Part shown: piece by piece, positions 25,195 to 34,982 of the stretch
Position numbering within the stretch: position 1 is the stretch's first letter
Layout: every line of letters starts with the position of its first letter
Origin: a bacterium
GTDB taxonomy: Bacteria > Bacillota > Clostridia > Christensenellales > Aristaeellaceae
NCBI GenBank assembly: GCA_029009515.1
Contig: JAQXJZ010000012.1
Span: 1-41,311 of the forward strand
Direction of reading: 5' to 3'
DNA: 41,311 bases
Translations under genes and position numbers: made by a program
The notes under the pieces: model-generated
The model's database searches: none
What the model was told of the DNA's origin: nothing
The model's input: only the letters and a program-made list of their open reading frames with translations

Positions 25195-26061
25195 ATGGAA
25201 AAACAGCTCAAGATCATCTACCACTACCACAGTGGCTTTTCGGTGCAGGTAGGTGGCACGCTGCTGGTGTTTGACTACTGGGAGGGCGAGGGCCGCACCC
25301 TTGGCGAGGTGGGGCGCATCAACCGCCAGTTCCTCTCGGCGTTTGAGCACATCTACGTTTTCATCAGCCACGCACACCCGGATCATATGGATCCCATCGT
25401 GTTTCAGTGGAAGATTGAAGGCCTGCCCGTCACCTACATCGTGTCCAGCGACGTGCCGGTGGGTACGCAGGGCAAGCGCATCGCGCCCGGTCAGGAAAAG
25501 GTGCTGAGCGACAACATCAGCGTCAAGGCCTTTGAAAGCACCGATCTGGGCGTGGCTTTCCTGGTGACCGCCTATGGGCTTCATATCTTCCACGCGGGCG
25601 ATCTCAACCTGTGGCACTGGCGGCAGGAAAGCAGCCTGCGCGAGATTGAGGCCGCCGAGGCCGCCTATTACAGCGCCATCGAGCCCATCAAGCAGGAGCA
25701 TATCGACGTGGCCATGTTCCCCGTCGATCCGCGCCAGGGCATGATGTACGACGCAGGCGCCAACCACTTTGTGCTCACCATGAAGCCGCGCGTGTTCATC
25801 CCCATGCACTGGCAGGAGCGCCCCGAGGTAGCCATCGATTTTGCCCGCCGCGCGCGCAACCTGAATACCGAGGTGCTCGCCCTCACCAAGCCCGGCGTGG
25901 TGGCCAATCTCAGCTTCACCGATTCCCTGCTGGATATCCACATCATCGAGCCGCCCAAGGACTTCGACGACCTGCCCATGGCCCAGCGCCGGGTGGAGCC
26001 CGCCCCCGTGAAGGGCGAAGATCCCTTTGCCGATACCGACCTGCCCGTGGACATCACCTGA
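25195..26061 (+). CDS. MBL-fold metallo-hydrolase (UlaG/YycJ-like)
   Basis: The 288-residue product has the beta-lactamase-fold metal motif S-H-A-H-P-D-H-M-D (about residues 58-66), F-H-A-G-D-L-N with the bridging Asp near 145, and a late metal His in F-I-P-M-H-W. It lacks a signal peptide and is cytoplasmic. Sequence alone does not separate phosphodiesterase, lactonase and thiolesterase roles. The start is ATG 25195, with GGAGG 11 bases upstream; in-frame starts at 25147 and 25176 lie within the leader structure or on the ribosome binding site. A VOC-fold gene follows 18 bp later. The pair MBL (glyoxalase II fold) plus VOC (glyoxalase I fold) resembles a detoxification module, which is inference. 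Confidence 0.85.
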   Translation: MEKQLKIIYHYHSGFSVQVGGTLLVFDYWEGEGRTLGEVGRINRQFLSAFEHIYVFISHAHPDHMDPIVFQWKIEGLPVTYIVSSDVPVGTQGKRIAPGQEKVLSDNISVKAFESTDLGVAFLVTAYGLHIFHAGDLNLWHWRQESSLREIEAAEAAYYSAIEPIKQEHIDVAMFPVDPRQGMMYDAGANHFVLTMKPRVFIPMHWQERPEVAIDFARRARNLNTEVLALTKPGVVANLSFTDSLLDIHIIEPPKDFDDLPMAQRRVEPAPVKGEDPFADTDLPVDIT

Positions 26062-26079
26062 TCAAAGGAGGAAGACGAC

Positions 26080-26445
26080 ATGACGTTCAAAATGGTGCAT
26101 CAGAACTTCAACGTGCTGGATCTGGACAAATCCCTGGCCTTCTACAAGGAAGCCCTCGGCCTGCATGAAGTGCGCCGCAACGAAAAGCCGGATTTCACCC
26201 TCGTCTATCTGGCCGACGGCAGCGAAACCTTCCAGCTGGAGCTGACGTGGCTGAAGGACCGCAAGGAGCCCTATAACCTGGGCGATGAGGAATTCCACCT
26301 CGCCTTCGTCACCGACGATCTCAACGCCGCCCACGCTCTGCACGAGAAGATGGGCTGCATCTGCTACGAAAACCCCGGCATGGGCATCTACTTCATCAAA
26401 GACCCAGACGGCTACTGGCTTGAGATCGTTCCCGCGAAGAAGTGA
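26080..26445 (+). CDS. VOC/glyoxalase I-like protein
   Basis: The 121-residue product has a single VOC domain with two beta-alpha-beta-beta-beta modules. Candidate metal ligands fall at the positions used by glyoxalase I: His7 in M-V-H-Q-N-F-N-V, Glu in F-Q-L-E-L, His in E-F-H-L-A-F, and Glu in Y-W-L-E-I-V. That full set of four suits lactoylglutathione-lyase chemistry; Clostridia usually lack glutathione, so the thiol or substrate would differ. AAAGGAGG precedes it. It is the second gene of the operon with the MBL-fold protein and is followed by a terminator. Confidence 0.88.
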   Translation: MTFKMVHQNFNVLDLDKSLAFYKEALGLHEVRRNEKPDFTLVYLADGSETFQLELTWLKDRKEPYNLGDEEFHLAFVTDDLNAAHALHEKMGCICYENPGMGIYFIKDPDGYWLEIVPAKK

Positions 26446-26460
26446 TCTCCAATCATAAAG

Positions 26461-26504
26461 CAACGCCCCTTGATCAGACCGCTCATCTGACCAAGGGGCG
26501 TTTG
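26461..26504 (+). terminator. Terminator after the VOC gene
   Basis: CAACGCCCCTTG (26461-26472) pairs with CAAGGGGCGTTTG (26492-26504). An inner TCAGA/TCTGA helix is also possible. The T-tail is short. Confidence 0.7.
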
Positions 26505-26521
26505 CTGTTTGGATATCTTAC

Positions 26522-26576
26522 TCAAATCTTCCTGCGAAGCAGGCAACTTCACGTGCCGAAGGCACGCTTCACTCCT
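26522..26576 (-). repeat. Short hairpin array after the LPG-synthase-TM gene
   Basis: Read on the minus strand, two small hairpins follow the stop codon: GTGCC-TTC-GGCAC (26553-26565) and CCTGC-TTC-GCAGG (26531-26543), joined by the spacer GTGAAGTTG and preceded by AGTGAAGC. It resembles the TGAAATC-spaced arrays at 34983 and 41201, also post-stop, but is shorter with a variant spacer. Confidence 0.55.
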
Positions 26577-27527
26577 TCACTTCTTCCCTTTTTGCGTATA
26601 CCGTTTCCAAACGGGATACGCAAAACCGCCTCCTGCCACAATATACACCGCCATCAGCGCCACGCTCTGCAGCAGGCTCACCATCACGCCCTGCTGGAAC
26701 ACATCGCCCATCAGGCTGCCGGCCACGCCCATCACGCCCTGCGCAATGCCGATGTTGCCCGGCACGATGGCCACAAGGCTGACCATGCGGCTGACGCTAT
26801 TGTAAAACAGCGCCTGATACAGCGTAACCTCCATGCCGATGCTGCGGAAGCACGCCATGTACAAAAGCAGGTGCAGGATGTTGTTGACAATCAGGCACAG
26901 AAGCAGCTTCACCAGCAGCTGCTTGTTGCGGATCAGCTCGTTAAAGCCCTGCACAATCTTCTGCAGGTACGGGATTTTGGCCAGAAACGCGGGCATCCGG
27001 TCGCCAAACCATCCGGCGATGATCAGAAACGCCGCCGTGCCAACCACGCCCACCAGCAGAATCAGCCACAACAGCCCCGGCCATACGCCCTCGATGAGCC
27101 CCGTGCACACCAGCGCCGCGCCCATCTGCACCAGCGCGAACAGGATGCTGAACACAATGTTGCCTGCCGCCACGCTGGCGCTCTTGGTGTAGGAGAAATT
27201 CTTGGTGCGCTTGTAGTACGTGGCCGTGAAGATCAGATCCGCCCTCATCGGCAGCACATACGCCATGGCATTGGCCACAAACACCACGCCCAGCCAGTCC
27301 ACCGTATCCAGCGGAAGATGGTAGGTGTCCAGAATCAGCTTGTGGTACAGGCCGTTCATCACGCATGCGCCCAGCGCCAGCACCAGCATCCAGCACACGG
27401 TGGATGCGTTCAGCGTGAGCAGCTGCGCCAGATCCGCGCGGTTGGCGTACAGGTACCACACCAGCAGGCCGATGAGCACCACAAACAGAAGCGAGGATAT
27501 CAGACTCTTGCGGTTGATCTTACGCAC
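26577..27527 (-). CDS. LPG-synthase-TM family membrane protein (UPF0104)
   Basis: The 316-residue product has seven to eight hydrophobic segments and the features of the lysylphosphatidylglycerol synthase TM region: N-A-M-A-Y-V-L-P-M-R-A-D, a central T-K-S-A-S-V-A-A-G-N-I-V block, and the late V-A-I-V-P-G-N-I-G-I-A-Q-G motif. It lacks the C-terminal transferase domain of MprF, so it is a stand-alone flippase-like member. The start is GTG 27527 with GGAGG seven bases upstream, overlapping the end of the GtrA gene by eight bases, which implies translational coupling. Such pairs often act in lipid-linked sugar transfer; no glycosyltransferase is present here. A short hairpin array follows the stop. 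Confidence 0.85.
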   Translation of the reverse strand: MRKINRKSLISSLLFVVLIGLLVWYLYANRADLAQLLTLNASTVCWMLVLALGACVMNGLYHKLILDTYHLPLDTVDWLGVVFVANAMAYVLPMRADLIFTATYYKRTKNFSYTKSASVAAGNIVFSILFALVQMGAALVCTGLIEGVWPGLLWLILLVGVVGTAAFLIIAGWFGDRMPAFLAKIPYLQKIVQGFNELIRNKQLLVKLLLCLIVNNILHLLLYMACFRSIGMEVTLYQALFYNSVSRMVSLVAIVPGNIGIAQGVMGVAGSLMGDVFQQGVMVSLLQSVALMAVYIVAGGGFAYPVWKRYTQKGKK

Positions 27528-27957
27528 CCTGCTTCCTCCGTTCGGCACGCCTGGCCACATCGTTGGTGTCAATCCTGCCGCGGTACACCACAAAGCGCTG
27601 GTAGAGAAACTCCAGCACAAAGTTGAGCAGCATGGTGCCAATCTGCACCACGTTGCCGTTGAGGCCGTGGTTCACCAGCCACTGGCCGCCCAGCATGGTC
27701 ACCGGCGTGAACACCACATAGAACAGCGCCACCAGCAGCATGCTGCGCTTCACATCCGCATCGCTGCGGAAGGTGTAGCGGCGGTTGAAGGTGAAATTCC
27801 ACAAAACGCTGGCCACGAGGGAAACCAGATAGCTGAACCAGTAGGACAGCCCCAGGGCGTTGAACAGGACGAGGTACAGCCCCTCCTGAATCACACCGGC
27901 GCTGATGGAGAATAAGGTGAATTTAATCATCTGCCACAGGTTTTTGTTTTCGGACAT
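27520..27957 (-). CDS. GtrA-family membrane protein
   Basis: The 145-residue product has four membrane helices and the GtrA layout: M-I-K-F-T-L-F-S-I-S-A-G-V near the start, the W-N-F-T-F-N-R-R-Y-T-F signature between helices two and three, and a basic tail. GtrA proteins are thought to translocate polyprenyl-linked sugars. The start is ATG 27957 with AAGGAGG upstream at good spacing; the open frame continues upstream through a promoter and the parS sites and is not credible. It is the first gene of a two-gene operon with the LPG-synthase-TM protein, read from a SigA promoter next to parS. Confidence 0.9.
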   Translation of the reverse strand: MSENKNLWQMIKFTLFSISAGVIQEGLYLVLFNALGLSYWFSYLVSLVASVLWNFTFNRRYTFRSDADVKRSMLLVALFYVVFTPVTMLGGQWLVNHGLNGNVVQIGTMLLNFVLEFLYQRFVVYRGRIDTNDVARRAERRKQGA

Positions 27958-27993
27958 AGCAGACGCCTCCTTAAAACGGATTGGGAACGGTTT

Positions 27994-28022
27994 ATGATAG
28001 CATTCTGATGAGTGGATTGCAA
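27994..28022 (-). promoter_or_regulatory. SigA promoter of the GtrA operon
   Basis: On the minus strand TTGCAA (28017-28022) and TATCAT (27994-27999) are spaced by 17 bp. The parS site at 28033 lies only 10 bp upstream of the -35 box. Confidence 0.65.
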
Positions 28023-28032
28023 GAGAGATGTT

Positions 28033-28048
28033 TGTTTCACGTGAAACA
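28033..28048. other. parS site (ParB/Spo0J binding), perfect consensus
   Basis: The 16-bp palindrome TGTTTCACGTGAAACA equals the Firmicute parS consensus exactly. ParB nucleates here and spreads, loading SMC for chromosome segregation. Confidence 0.95.
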
Positions 28049-28070
28049 CTCCATATTCTCCACACCCGCA

Positions 28071-28086
28071 TGTTTCACGTGAAACA
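28071..28086. other. Second perfect parS site
   Basis: This is an identical 16-bp TGTTTCACGTGAAACA, 38 bp centre to centre from the first copy, in the divergent spacer between the GtrA gene and secA (27958-28208). Confidence 0.95.
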
Positions 28087-28112
28087 CCCCATTGTTCGTC
28101 AAACGCCGCACC

Positions 28113-28141
28113 TTGTGAATCCCGCTATTCCATGCTATAAT
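28113..28141 (+). promoter_or_regulatory. SigA promoter of secA
   Basis: TTGTGA (28113-28118) and a perfect TATAAT (28136-28141) are spaced by 17 bp, about 70 bp upstream of the secA start. Confidence 0.8.
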
Positions 28142-28208
28142 AGAAGTTGAGTTCGCATGTCTTTCCTTTACATGCGCTCCATTTTCAACAATAAGGAGAA
28201 CAACCCTT

Positions 28209-30929
<2,721 letters not shown>

Positions 30930-31010
30930 GTGTTTTTCGTGCGCCGGCTTCGCCGCGCATGTTGGGTTCTTAGTCAGCTGAGCTGACGAGGAACAGGAGA
31001 TGCCTCCGGC

Positions 31011-31346
31011 GGCCAGAGGATCCAGGGGAAACATCGAGGTTTCCCCTAGACCCTCTGGACTCCCTGACCCTTTCTCCGACCAGGGGATACCCCTGGACCC
31101 CAGCGACGGGTATTCTTTTTCCTTCAGGTTGCGTGAGCGGCTTGAATATGACCTGTAGCCTCGCTTTGCCCTTGGGCAAAGGTGAGGCGGGTCTAATGGC
31201 GACAGTTACTTGATAAAGCCAGCTCCTTTATACTTACCCTTCCCGCACACGGGGGTCCAGGGGTTTACCCCTGGTCGTGTTTAGGGGGTTAAAGGAGTCC
31301 AGAGGATCTAAGGGGGGAAATCGAAATCCCCCCTGATCCTCTGGCC
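31011..31346. repeat. Inverted duplication of a double-hairpin repeat between secA and prfB
   Basis: The 530-bp spacer 30930-31459 holds a large hairpin CCAGAGG/CCTCTGG (31013-31058) followed by a small one, CCAGGGGATACCCCTGG (31080-31096). The same two, small (31257-31274) then large (31299-31344), recur in opposite orientation. Each arm also shares CTCTGGACTCC and a CCTGGACCCC segment, so the arms are diverged inverted copies of roughly 85-90 bp around about 160 bp of unique sequence. That centre has a further hairpin (31168-31197, core GCTTTGCCC with GGGCAAAGG). A 14-bp-arm hairpin (30966-30994) follows secA without a T-run. Confidence 0.7.
31206..31234 (+). promoter_or_regulatory. Possible promoter of prfB within the repeat interior
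   Basis: TATACT (31229-31234) is preceded at 17 bp by TTACTT (31206-31211), a weak -35. If used, the prfB leader would contain the right-hand hairpin pair. Confidence 0.35.
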
Positions 31347-31459
31347 CTAGCGGAGCGGGCCCCGACGAACTCAACAAACTAAAGACGCAAGGCCAGAATC
31401 GGCCGTCAACCAAACAACATCCATCCCAATCATCCACACATAAAGGAAGTGACCCCACC

Positions 31460-32557
31460 ATGGTCAATCAGGAAATCATCAAGCAGGATCTTGCCAAACT
31501 CCGCGACACCATCGAAAAGGCGTCTGACGCCCTGCATCTGCCCCAGCTGCGCGAGGAGCTGGAAGAGCTCAAGGAGGAAATGAACGCCCCTGAGTTCTGG
31601 AACGACCTCGAACGCTCTACCGCCGTCAACCGTAAGGTGAGCCAGATTGAAAACAAGCTGAGCCATGTGGCCAGCCTGTCCGCCCGCGCCGATGACGTGG
31701 AAGCCATGCTGGAGCTGCTGATGGAAGACGACGACGAATCCATCGCCGAGGAATGCGAAAGCGAGCTGGCCGCCCTCACTGCGGACGCCGACGCGCTGGA
31801 GCTGGAAACCCTCATGCGCGGCGATTACGACCACTGCGACTGCATCCTCAGCCTCCACGCCGGCGCTGGCGGAACCGAGGCCCAGGACTGGACCGGCATG
31901 CTCTACCGCATGTACACCCGCTACTGCGAGCGCCACGGCTACAAGGTGACCGTCAACGACTTCCTCGATGGCGACGAAGCCGGCGTGAAGAGCGTTACCT
32001 TCCAGGTGGAGGGCGAAAACGCCTACGGCTTCCTGCGCTCTGAGCGCGGCGTGCACCGTCTGGTGCGCATCTCTCCCTTCGACGCCAACGCGCGCCGCCA
32101 CACCTCCTTCTCCTCTCTGGACGTTGCGCCCATCATGGATGCGGACGACGATTTTGAGATCAACATGGAAGAAGTGCGCATCGATACCTACCGTGCCGGC
32201 GGCGCTGGCGGCCAGCACGTTAACCGTACCGACTCCGCCGTGCGTATGACCCATATCCCCACCGGTATCGTGGCCCAGTGCCAGAACGAGCGCAGCCAGA
32301 TCCAGAACCGCGAGGTCTGCCTTCGCATCCTGAAGAGCCGCCTGCTGGAGCTGCGCGAGCGCGAGCGTGAAGAGCAGATGGCCGACATCAAGGGCGAGAT
32401 GAAGAAGATCGAGTGGGGCAGCCAGATCCGCTCCTACGTGTTCCAGCCCTACACCATGGTCAAGGACCATCGCACCGGCTATGAAATGGGCAACGTGGAC
32501 GAAGTGATGGACGGCAACATCGACGGCTTCATCACCGCCTTCCTCAAGATGCAGTAA
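31460..32557 (+). CDS. prfB: Peptide chain release factor 2 (RF2)
   Basis: RF2 reads UGA and UAA stop codons and triggers peptide release. The 365-residue product has the tripeptide anticodon region with S-P-F (R-I-S-P-F-D) and the catalytic G-G-Q (A-G-G-A-G-G-Q-H-V-N). The normal N-terminal helical domain is present, with E-F-W-N-D near residue 50. The gene is open in one frame from ATG 31460: the programmed +1 frameshift found near codon 25 in most prfB genes (CUU UGA C) is missing, and continuous coding, A-S-D-A-L-H-L-P-Q-L, runs through that region. AAAGGAAG precedes the start. The following membrane-protein gene overlaps its stop by one base. Confidence 0.97.
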   Translation: MVNQEIIKQDLAKLRDTIEKASDALHLPQLREELEELKEEMNAPEFWNDLERSTAVNRKVSQIENKLSHVASLSARADDVEAMLELLMEDDDESIAEECESELAALTADADALELETLMRGDYDHCDCILSLHAGAGGTEAQDWTGMLYRMYTRYCERHGYKVTVNDFLDGDEAGVKSVTFQVEGENAYGFLRSERGVHRLVRISPFDANARRHTSFSSLDVAPIMDADDDFEINMEEVRIDTYRAGGAGGQHVNRTDSAVRMTHIPTGIVAQCQNERSQIQNREVCLRILKSRLLELREREREEQMADIKGEMKKIEWGSQIRSYVFQPYTMVKDHRTGYEMGNVDEVMDGNIDGFITAFLKMQ

Positions 32558-33171
32558 TGAAAAAGGGCCTGTGCATGCTTGCAGGCGCGCTGATGGCGGC
32601 ATGTGTGCTGCTGATCTCGGTGCTTGCGCCTGCGCTGAGCGTACCGCGCTTTGAACAAGCCCTTGTGAAAACCGTCAACATGCAGGCGCTGGGAATATCG
32701 CAAAGCGATCTCAGCGCCTTTGCGGCGGAAACCATGGGCTATCTGCGCGGCGAGAAGGACGCATGGCAGCCGCACATTCCGCACACGGGCGTGCCGGAGG
32801 CCTTCAGCATCCACATGGCCGAGGTGAAAGCGGCTGTGCAGGCTGCGCCGTGGGTGATTGCGCTGCTGATGGCTGCCGGGGTGGCGCTTCTGTGGCTGGG
32901 CGGCTGGCAGCGGCGGCGTGCGCTTTGGGGCGTGCTTGCGCTGATGGCGCTCCTTGCGCTGGTGCTCGTCTGGGCCATGGCGGATTTCCACTCCTTCTGG
33001 ATGGTGCTGCACAAGGTGTTTATCAGAGGCGGCATCTTCCCGTACGGAGAGCCCATCATGCAGCTGTTCCCGCTGAATTTGTTTTTTCAGTATATTGCGC
33101 CGGTGGGCGCGGTGGCTGCTGTGCTGCTTGCTGCTTTGTGCATTGTTTTGACTGTGGGAAAGAGGAATTGA
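32557..33171 (+). CDS. DUF1461 (TIGR01906) integral membrane protein
   Basis: The 204-residue product has an N-terminal helix (about 7-27), a polar outside segment with F-E-Q-A-L-V-K-T and Y-L-R-G-E, then three more helices. The stretch D-F-H-S-F-W-M-V-L-H-K-V-F-I before the last helix is characteristic of DUF1461 proteins (F-H-x-x-F-H-x-x-L-F type). Function is unknown. Its ATG overlaps the prfB TAA by one base, indicating termination-reinitiation coupling. It lacks a clear Shine-Dalgarno of its own, although AAGATGCAG is nearby. The stop lies 12 bp before the terminal inverted repeat of the element at 33184. Confidence 0.85.
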   Translation: MKKGLCMLAGALMAACVLLISVLAPALSVPRFEQALVKTVNMQALGISQSDLSAFAAETMGYLRGEKDAWQPHIPHTGVPEAFSIHMAEVKAAVQAAPWVIALLMAAGVALLWLGGWQRRRALWGVLALMALLALVLVWAMADFHSFWMVLHKVFIRGGIFPYGEPIMQLFPLNLFFQYIAPVGAVAAVLLAALCIVLTVGKRN

Positions 33172-33183
33172 GCTGACGTCAAC

Positions 33184-33512
33184 GGGCCACCTCATCACCG
33201 CTCCGCGGAGCTTCTCCTCAAGGTGAAGCCAATGAGCAGCGTTCGTTTCCTTCCATTCACGTCAACAAAGCAGAAAAAGTCGAGCAACACGTTGGCTTCT
33301 CCTTGAGGAAAAGCCAATGAGCAGCGTTCGTTTCCTTGCACACAAGTCAACGAAGAAGAAAAAGTCGAGCAACACGTTGACTTCTCCTCAAGGAAAAGCC
33401 AATGAGCAGCGTTCGTTTCCTTGCACTCAAGTCAACGAAGCAGAAAAAGTCGAGCAACACGTTGGCTTCTCCTTGAGGAGAAGCTGGCCCGGAGGGCCTG
33501 ATGAGGTGGCCC
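33184..33512. repeat. MITE-like element with terminal inverted repeats and an 85-bp tandem repeat
   Basis: The ends are a perfect 14-bp inverted repeat, GGGCCACCTCATCA (33184-33197) and TGATGAGGTGGCCC (33499-33512). Inside each end is a hairpin: GCTCCGCGGAGC (33200-33211) and GGCCC-GGA-GGGCC (33486-33498). Between them an 85-bp unit is repeated directly three times (33211-33295, 33296-33380, 33381-33465) plus the first 18 bases of a fourth. Each unit starts with CTTCTCC, a short loop and a GGA(G)AAG-like arm, followed by CCAATGAGCAGCGTTCGTTTCC. There is no transposase inside. It fills the 376-bp gap between the DUF1461 and DUF559 genes. Confidence 0.9.
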
Positions 33513-33547
33513 GTTCCTCGCCGAAGCCTTTCCAAAGGTACATCAGC

Positions 33548-33925
33548 ATGCCAAACACAACATACAACGGCACCCTCACCCCCAACGCCCGCACCCTTCG
33601 TCGCCGTATGACCCCCGAAGAACGCCGCTTGTGGTATGAATTTCTCAAACTTCTGCCTCAAACCGTCCACCGGCAGAAGGTCATCGGCCCATATATCACA
33701 GATTTCTACATTGCCACGGCAAAGCTGGTCATCGAACTGGACGGATCGCAGCACTATGATGCAGTCGGTCTTAGCAAAGATGCCGAACGCGACGCCTATC
33801 TGAGCAGCATTGGAATCACGGTGCTGAGATACACCAATCCGGATATCAAAAAACGTTTCAGCTACGTATGTCAAGATATCCTTCACCACATACAGCAGAT
33901 CCAAAGGAGTTTTCCTACGCCATGA
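33548..33925 (+). CDS. DUF559 endonuclease-domain protein (PD-(D/E)XK/Vsr-like)
   Basis: The 125-residue product has the DUF559 pattern: M-T-P-E-E-R-R-L-W-Y near residue 21, R-Q-K-V-I-G-P-Y-I-T-D-F-Y-I with a candidate catalytic Asp, V-I-E-L-D-G-S-Q-H-Y with Glu and the E-x-D-G-x-Q-H signature, then A-E-R-D-A-Y-L and V-L-R-Y-T-N. The fold is that of very-short-patch-repair and restriction-like nucleases; the biological role of stand-alone members is unknown. The start is ATG 33548, with AAAGG nine bases upstream. The frame continues back to 33317 through the tandem repeat, but 85 bp is not a multiple of three, so each unit would be read in a different frame. It overlaps tsaD by four bases (ATGA). 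It lies 35 bp beyond the repeat element. Confidence 0.85.
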   Translation: MPNTTYNGTLTPNARTLRRRMTPEERRLWYEFLKLLPQTVHRQKVIGPYITDFYIATAKLVIELDGSQHYDAVGLSKDAERDAYLSSIGITVLRYTNPDIKKRFSYVCQDILHHIQQIQRSFPTP

Positions 33926-34980
33926 ACACCCAACAGGAAATGCGAACCAAGCTGGAAGCCCTGCGCCAGAAGGAAAATGTGCGCATCCTTGCCATGGAAT
34001 CCAGCTGCGACGAAACCGCCTGCGCCATCATCGAAAATGGCCGCAAAATCGTGTCCTCAGTCATCTTTTCGCAGGTGGATACCCACGCGCTCTACGGCGG
34101 CGTGGTGCCGGAGATTGCCAGCCGCGCGCATGTGGATGCGTGCGACCGCGTGATTGATCAGGCGCTGAAGGAAGCCTGCATGACGTTTGGCGACATCGAC
34201 GCGCTGGCCTGCACCTACGGCCCCGGCCTTGTGGGCGCGCTGCTGACCGGCGTGAACTGCATGAAGGGCCTCAGCTACACCACGCGCCTGCCACTCATTC
34301 CCGTCAACCACATCGAAGGCCACGTGAGCGCCAACTTCCTCACCACGCAGGATCTGGAGCCTCCGTTCATCTGCCTGGTGGTCAGCGGCGGCCACAGCCA
34401 TCTGGTGCGCGTCAATGATTACGCGGATTATACCCTCCTTGGCCAGACCATGGACGATGCAGCCGGCGAGGCATTCGACAAGGCCGCGCGCGTGCTGGGG
34501 CTGAATTATCCCGGCGGCCCGCTGCTGTCGAAGCTGGCCGAAGGCGGCGACGAGAACTATCTCAAGCTGCCGCGCCCCAACCCGGACGGCAAGTATGACT
34601 TCAGCTTTTCCGGCCTCAAGACGGCATTCCTCAACGCCTGCCACAAGATGGATCAGAAGGGCGAGGAGCTGCCGCGCGCCGATCTGGCGGCTTCCTTTGA
34701 GAAGGCCGTGGTGGATACGCTGTGTGAGCGCGCCATGCTGGCCCTGAAGGACAGCGGACTGAGCACACTGTGCATCGCCGGCGGCGTGAGCGCCAACAAG
34801 CGCCTGCGCACGCAGATGGAGAAGCTGGCGAAGAAGCGTCACTTCCGCCTGTGCATGCCGGAACTGTGGCTGTGCACGGACAATGCGGCCATGATTGGTT
34901 CTGCGGCGTATTACCGGCTGAAGAAAGGCGAGCTGGCGGAGCTGGAGCTGAATGCGGTTCCGGCGCTGAAACTGGTGTGA
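33922..34980 (+). CDS. tsaD: tRNA N6-adenosine threonylcarbamoyltransferase TsaD
   Basis: TsaD transfers the threonylcarbamoyl group to A37 of ANN-decoding tRNAs, together with TsaB and TsaE. The 352-residue product has the family features: M-E-S-S-C-D-E-T-A near residue 23, the metal motif H-I-E-G-H (the H-x3-H of the ASKHA fold), V-V-S-G-G-H-S-H, D-D-A-A-G-E-A-F-D-K, G-G-V-S-A-N, and the final C-T-D-N-A-A-M-I. The start is ATG 33922, sharing ATGA with the DUF559 stop and with AAAGGAG 12 bases upstream inside that gene. The roughly 20-residue N-terminal extension before the first strand is slightly unusual. tsaB and tsaE are not nearby. A hairpin array starts two bases after the stop. Confidence 0.97.
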   Translation: MNTQQEMRTKLEALRQKENVRILAMESSCDETACAIIENGRKIVSSVIFSQVDTHALYGGVVPEIASRAHVDACDRVIDQALKEACMTFGDIDALACTYGPGLVGALLTGVNCMKGLSYTTRLPLIPVNHIEGHVSANFLTTQDLEPPFICLVVSGGHSHLVRVNDYADYTLLGQTMDDAAGEAFDKAARVLGLNYPGGPLLSKLAEGGDENYLKLPRPNPDGKYDFSFSGLKTAFLNACHKMDQKGEELPRADLAASFEKAVVDTLCERAMLALKDSGLSTLCIAGGVSANKRLRTQMEKLAKKRHFRLCMPELWLCTDNAAMIGSAAYYRLKKGELAELELNAVPALKLV

Positions 34981-34982
34981 TG

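Noticed and set aside
33317-33547. In-frame N-terminal extension of the DUF559 protein through the tandem repeat
   Set aside because: Repeat units of 85 bp would be translated in different frames with low-complexity basic peptides. An ATG with a Shine-Dalgarno at 33548 gives the normal domain start.
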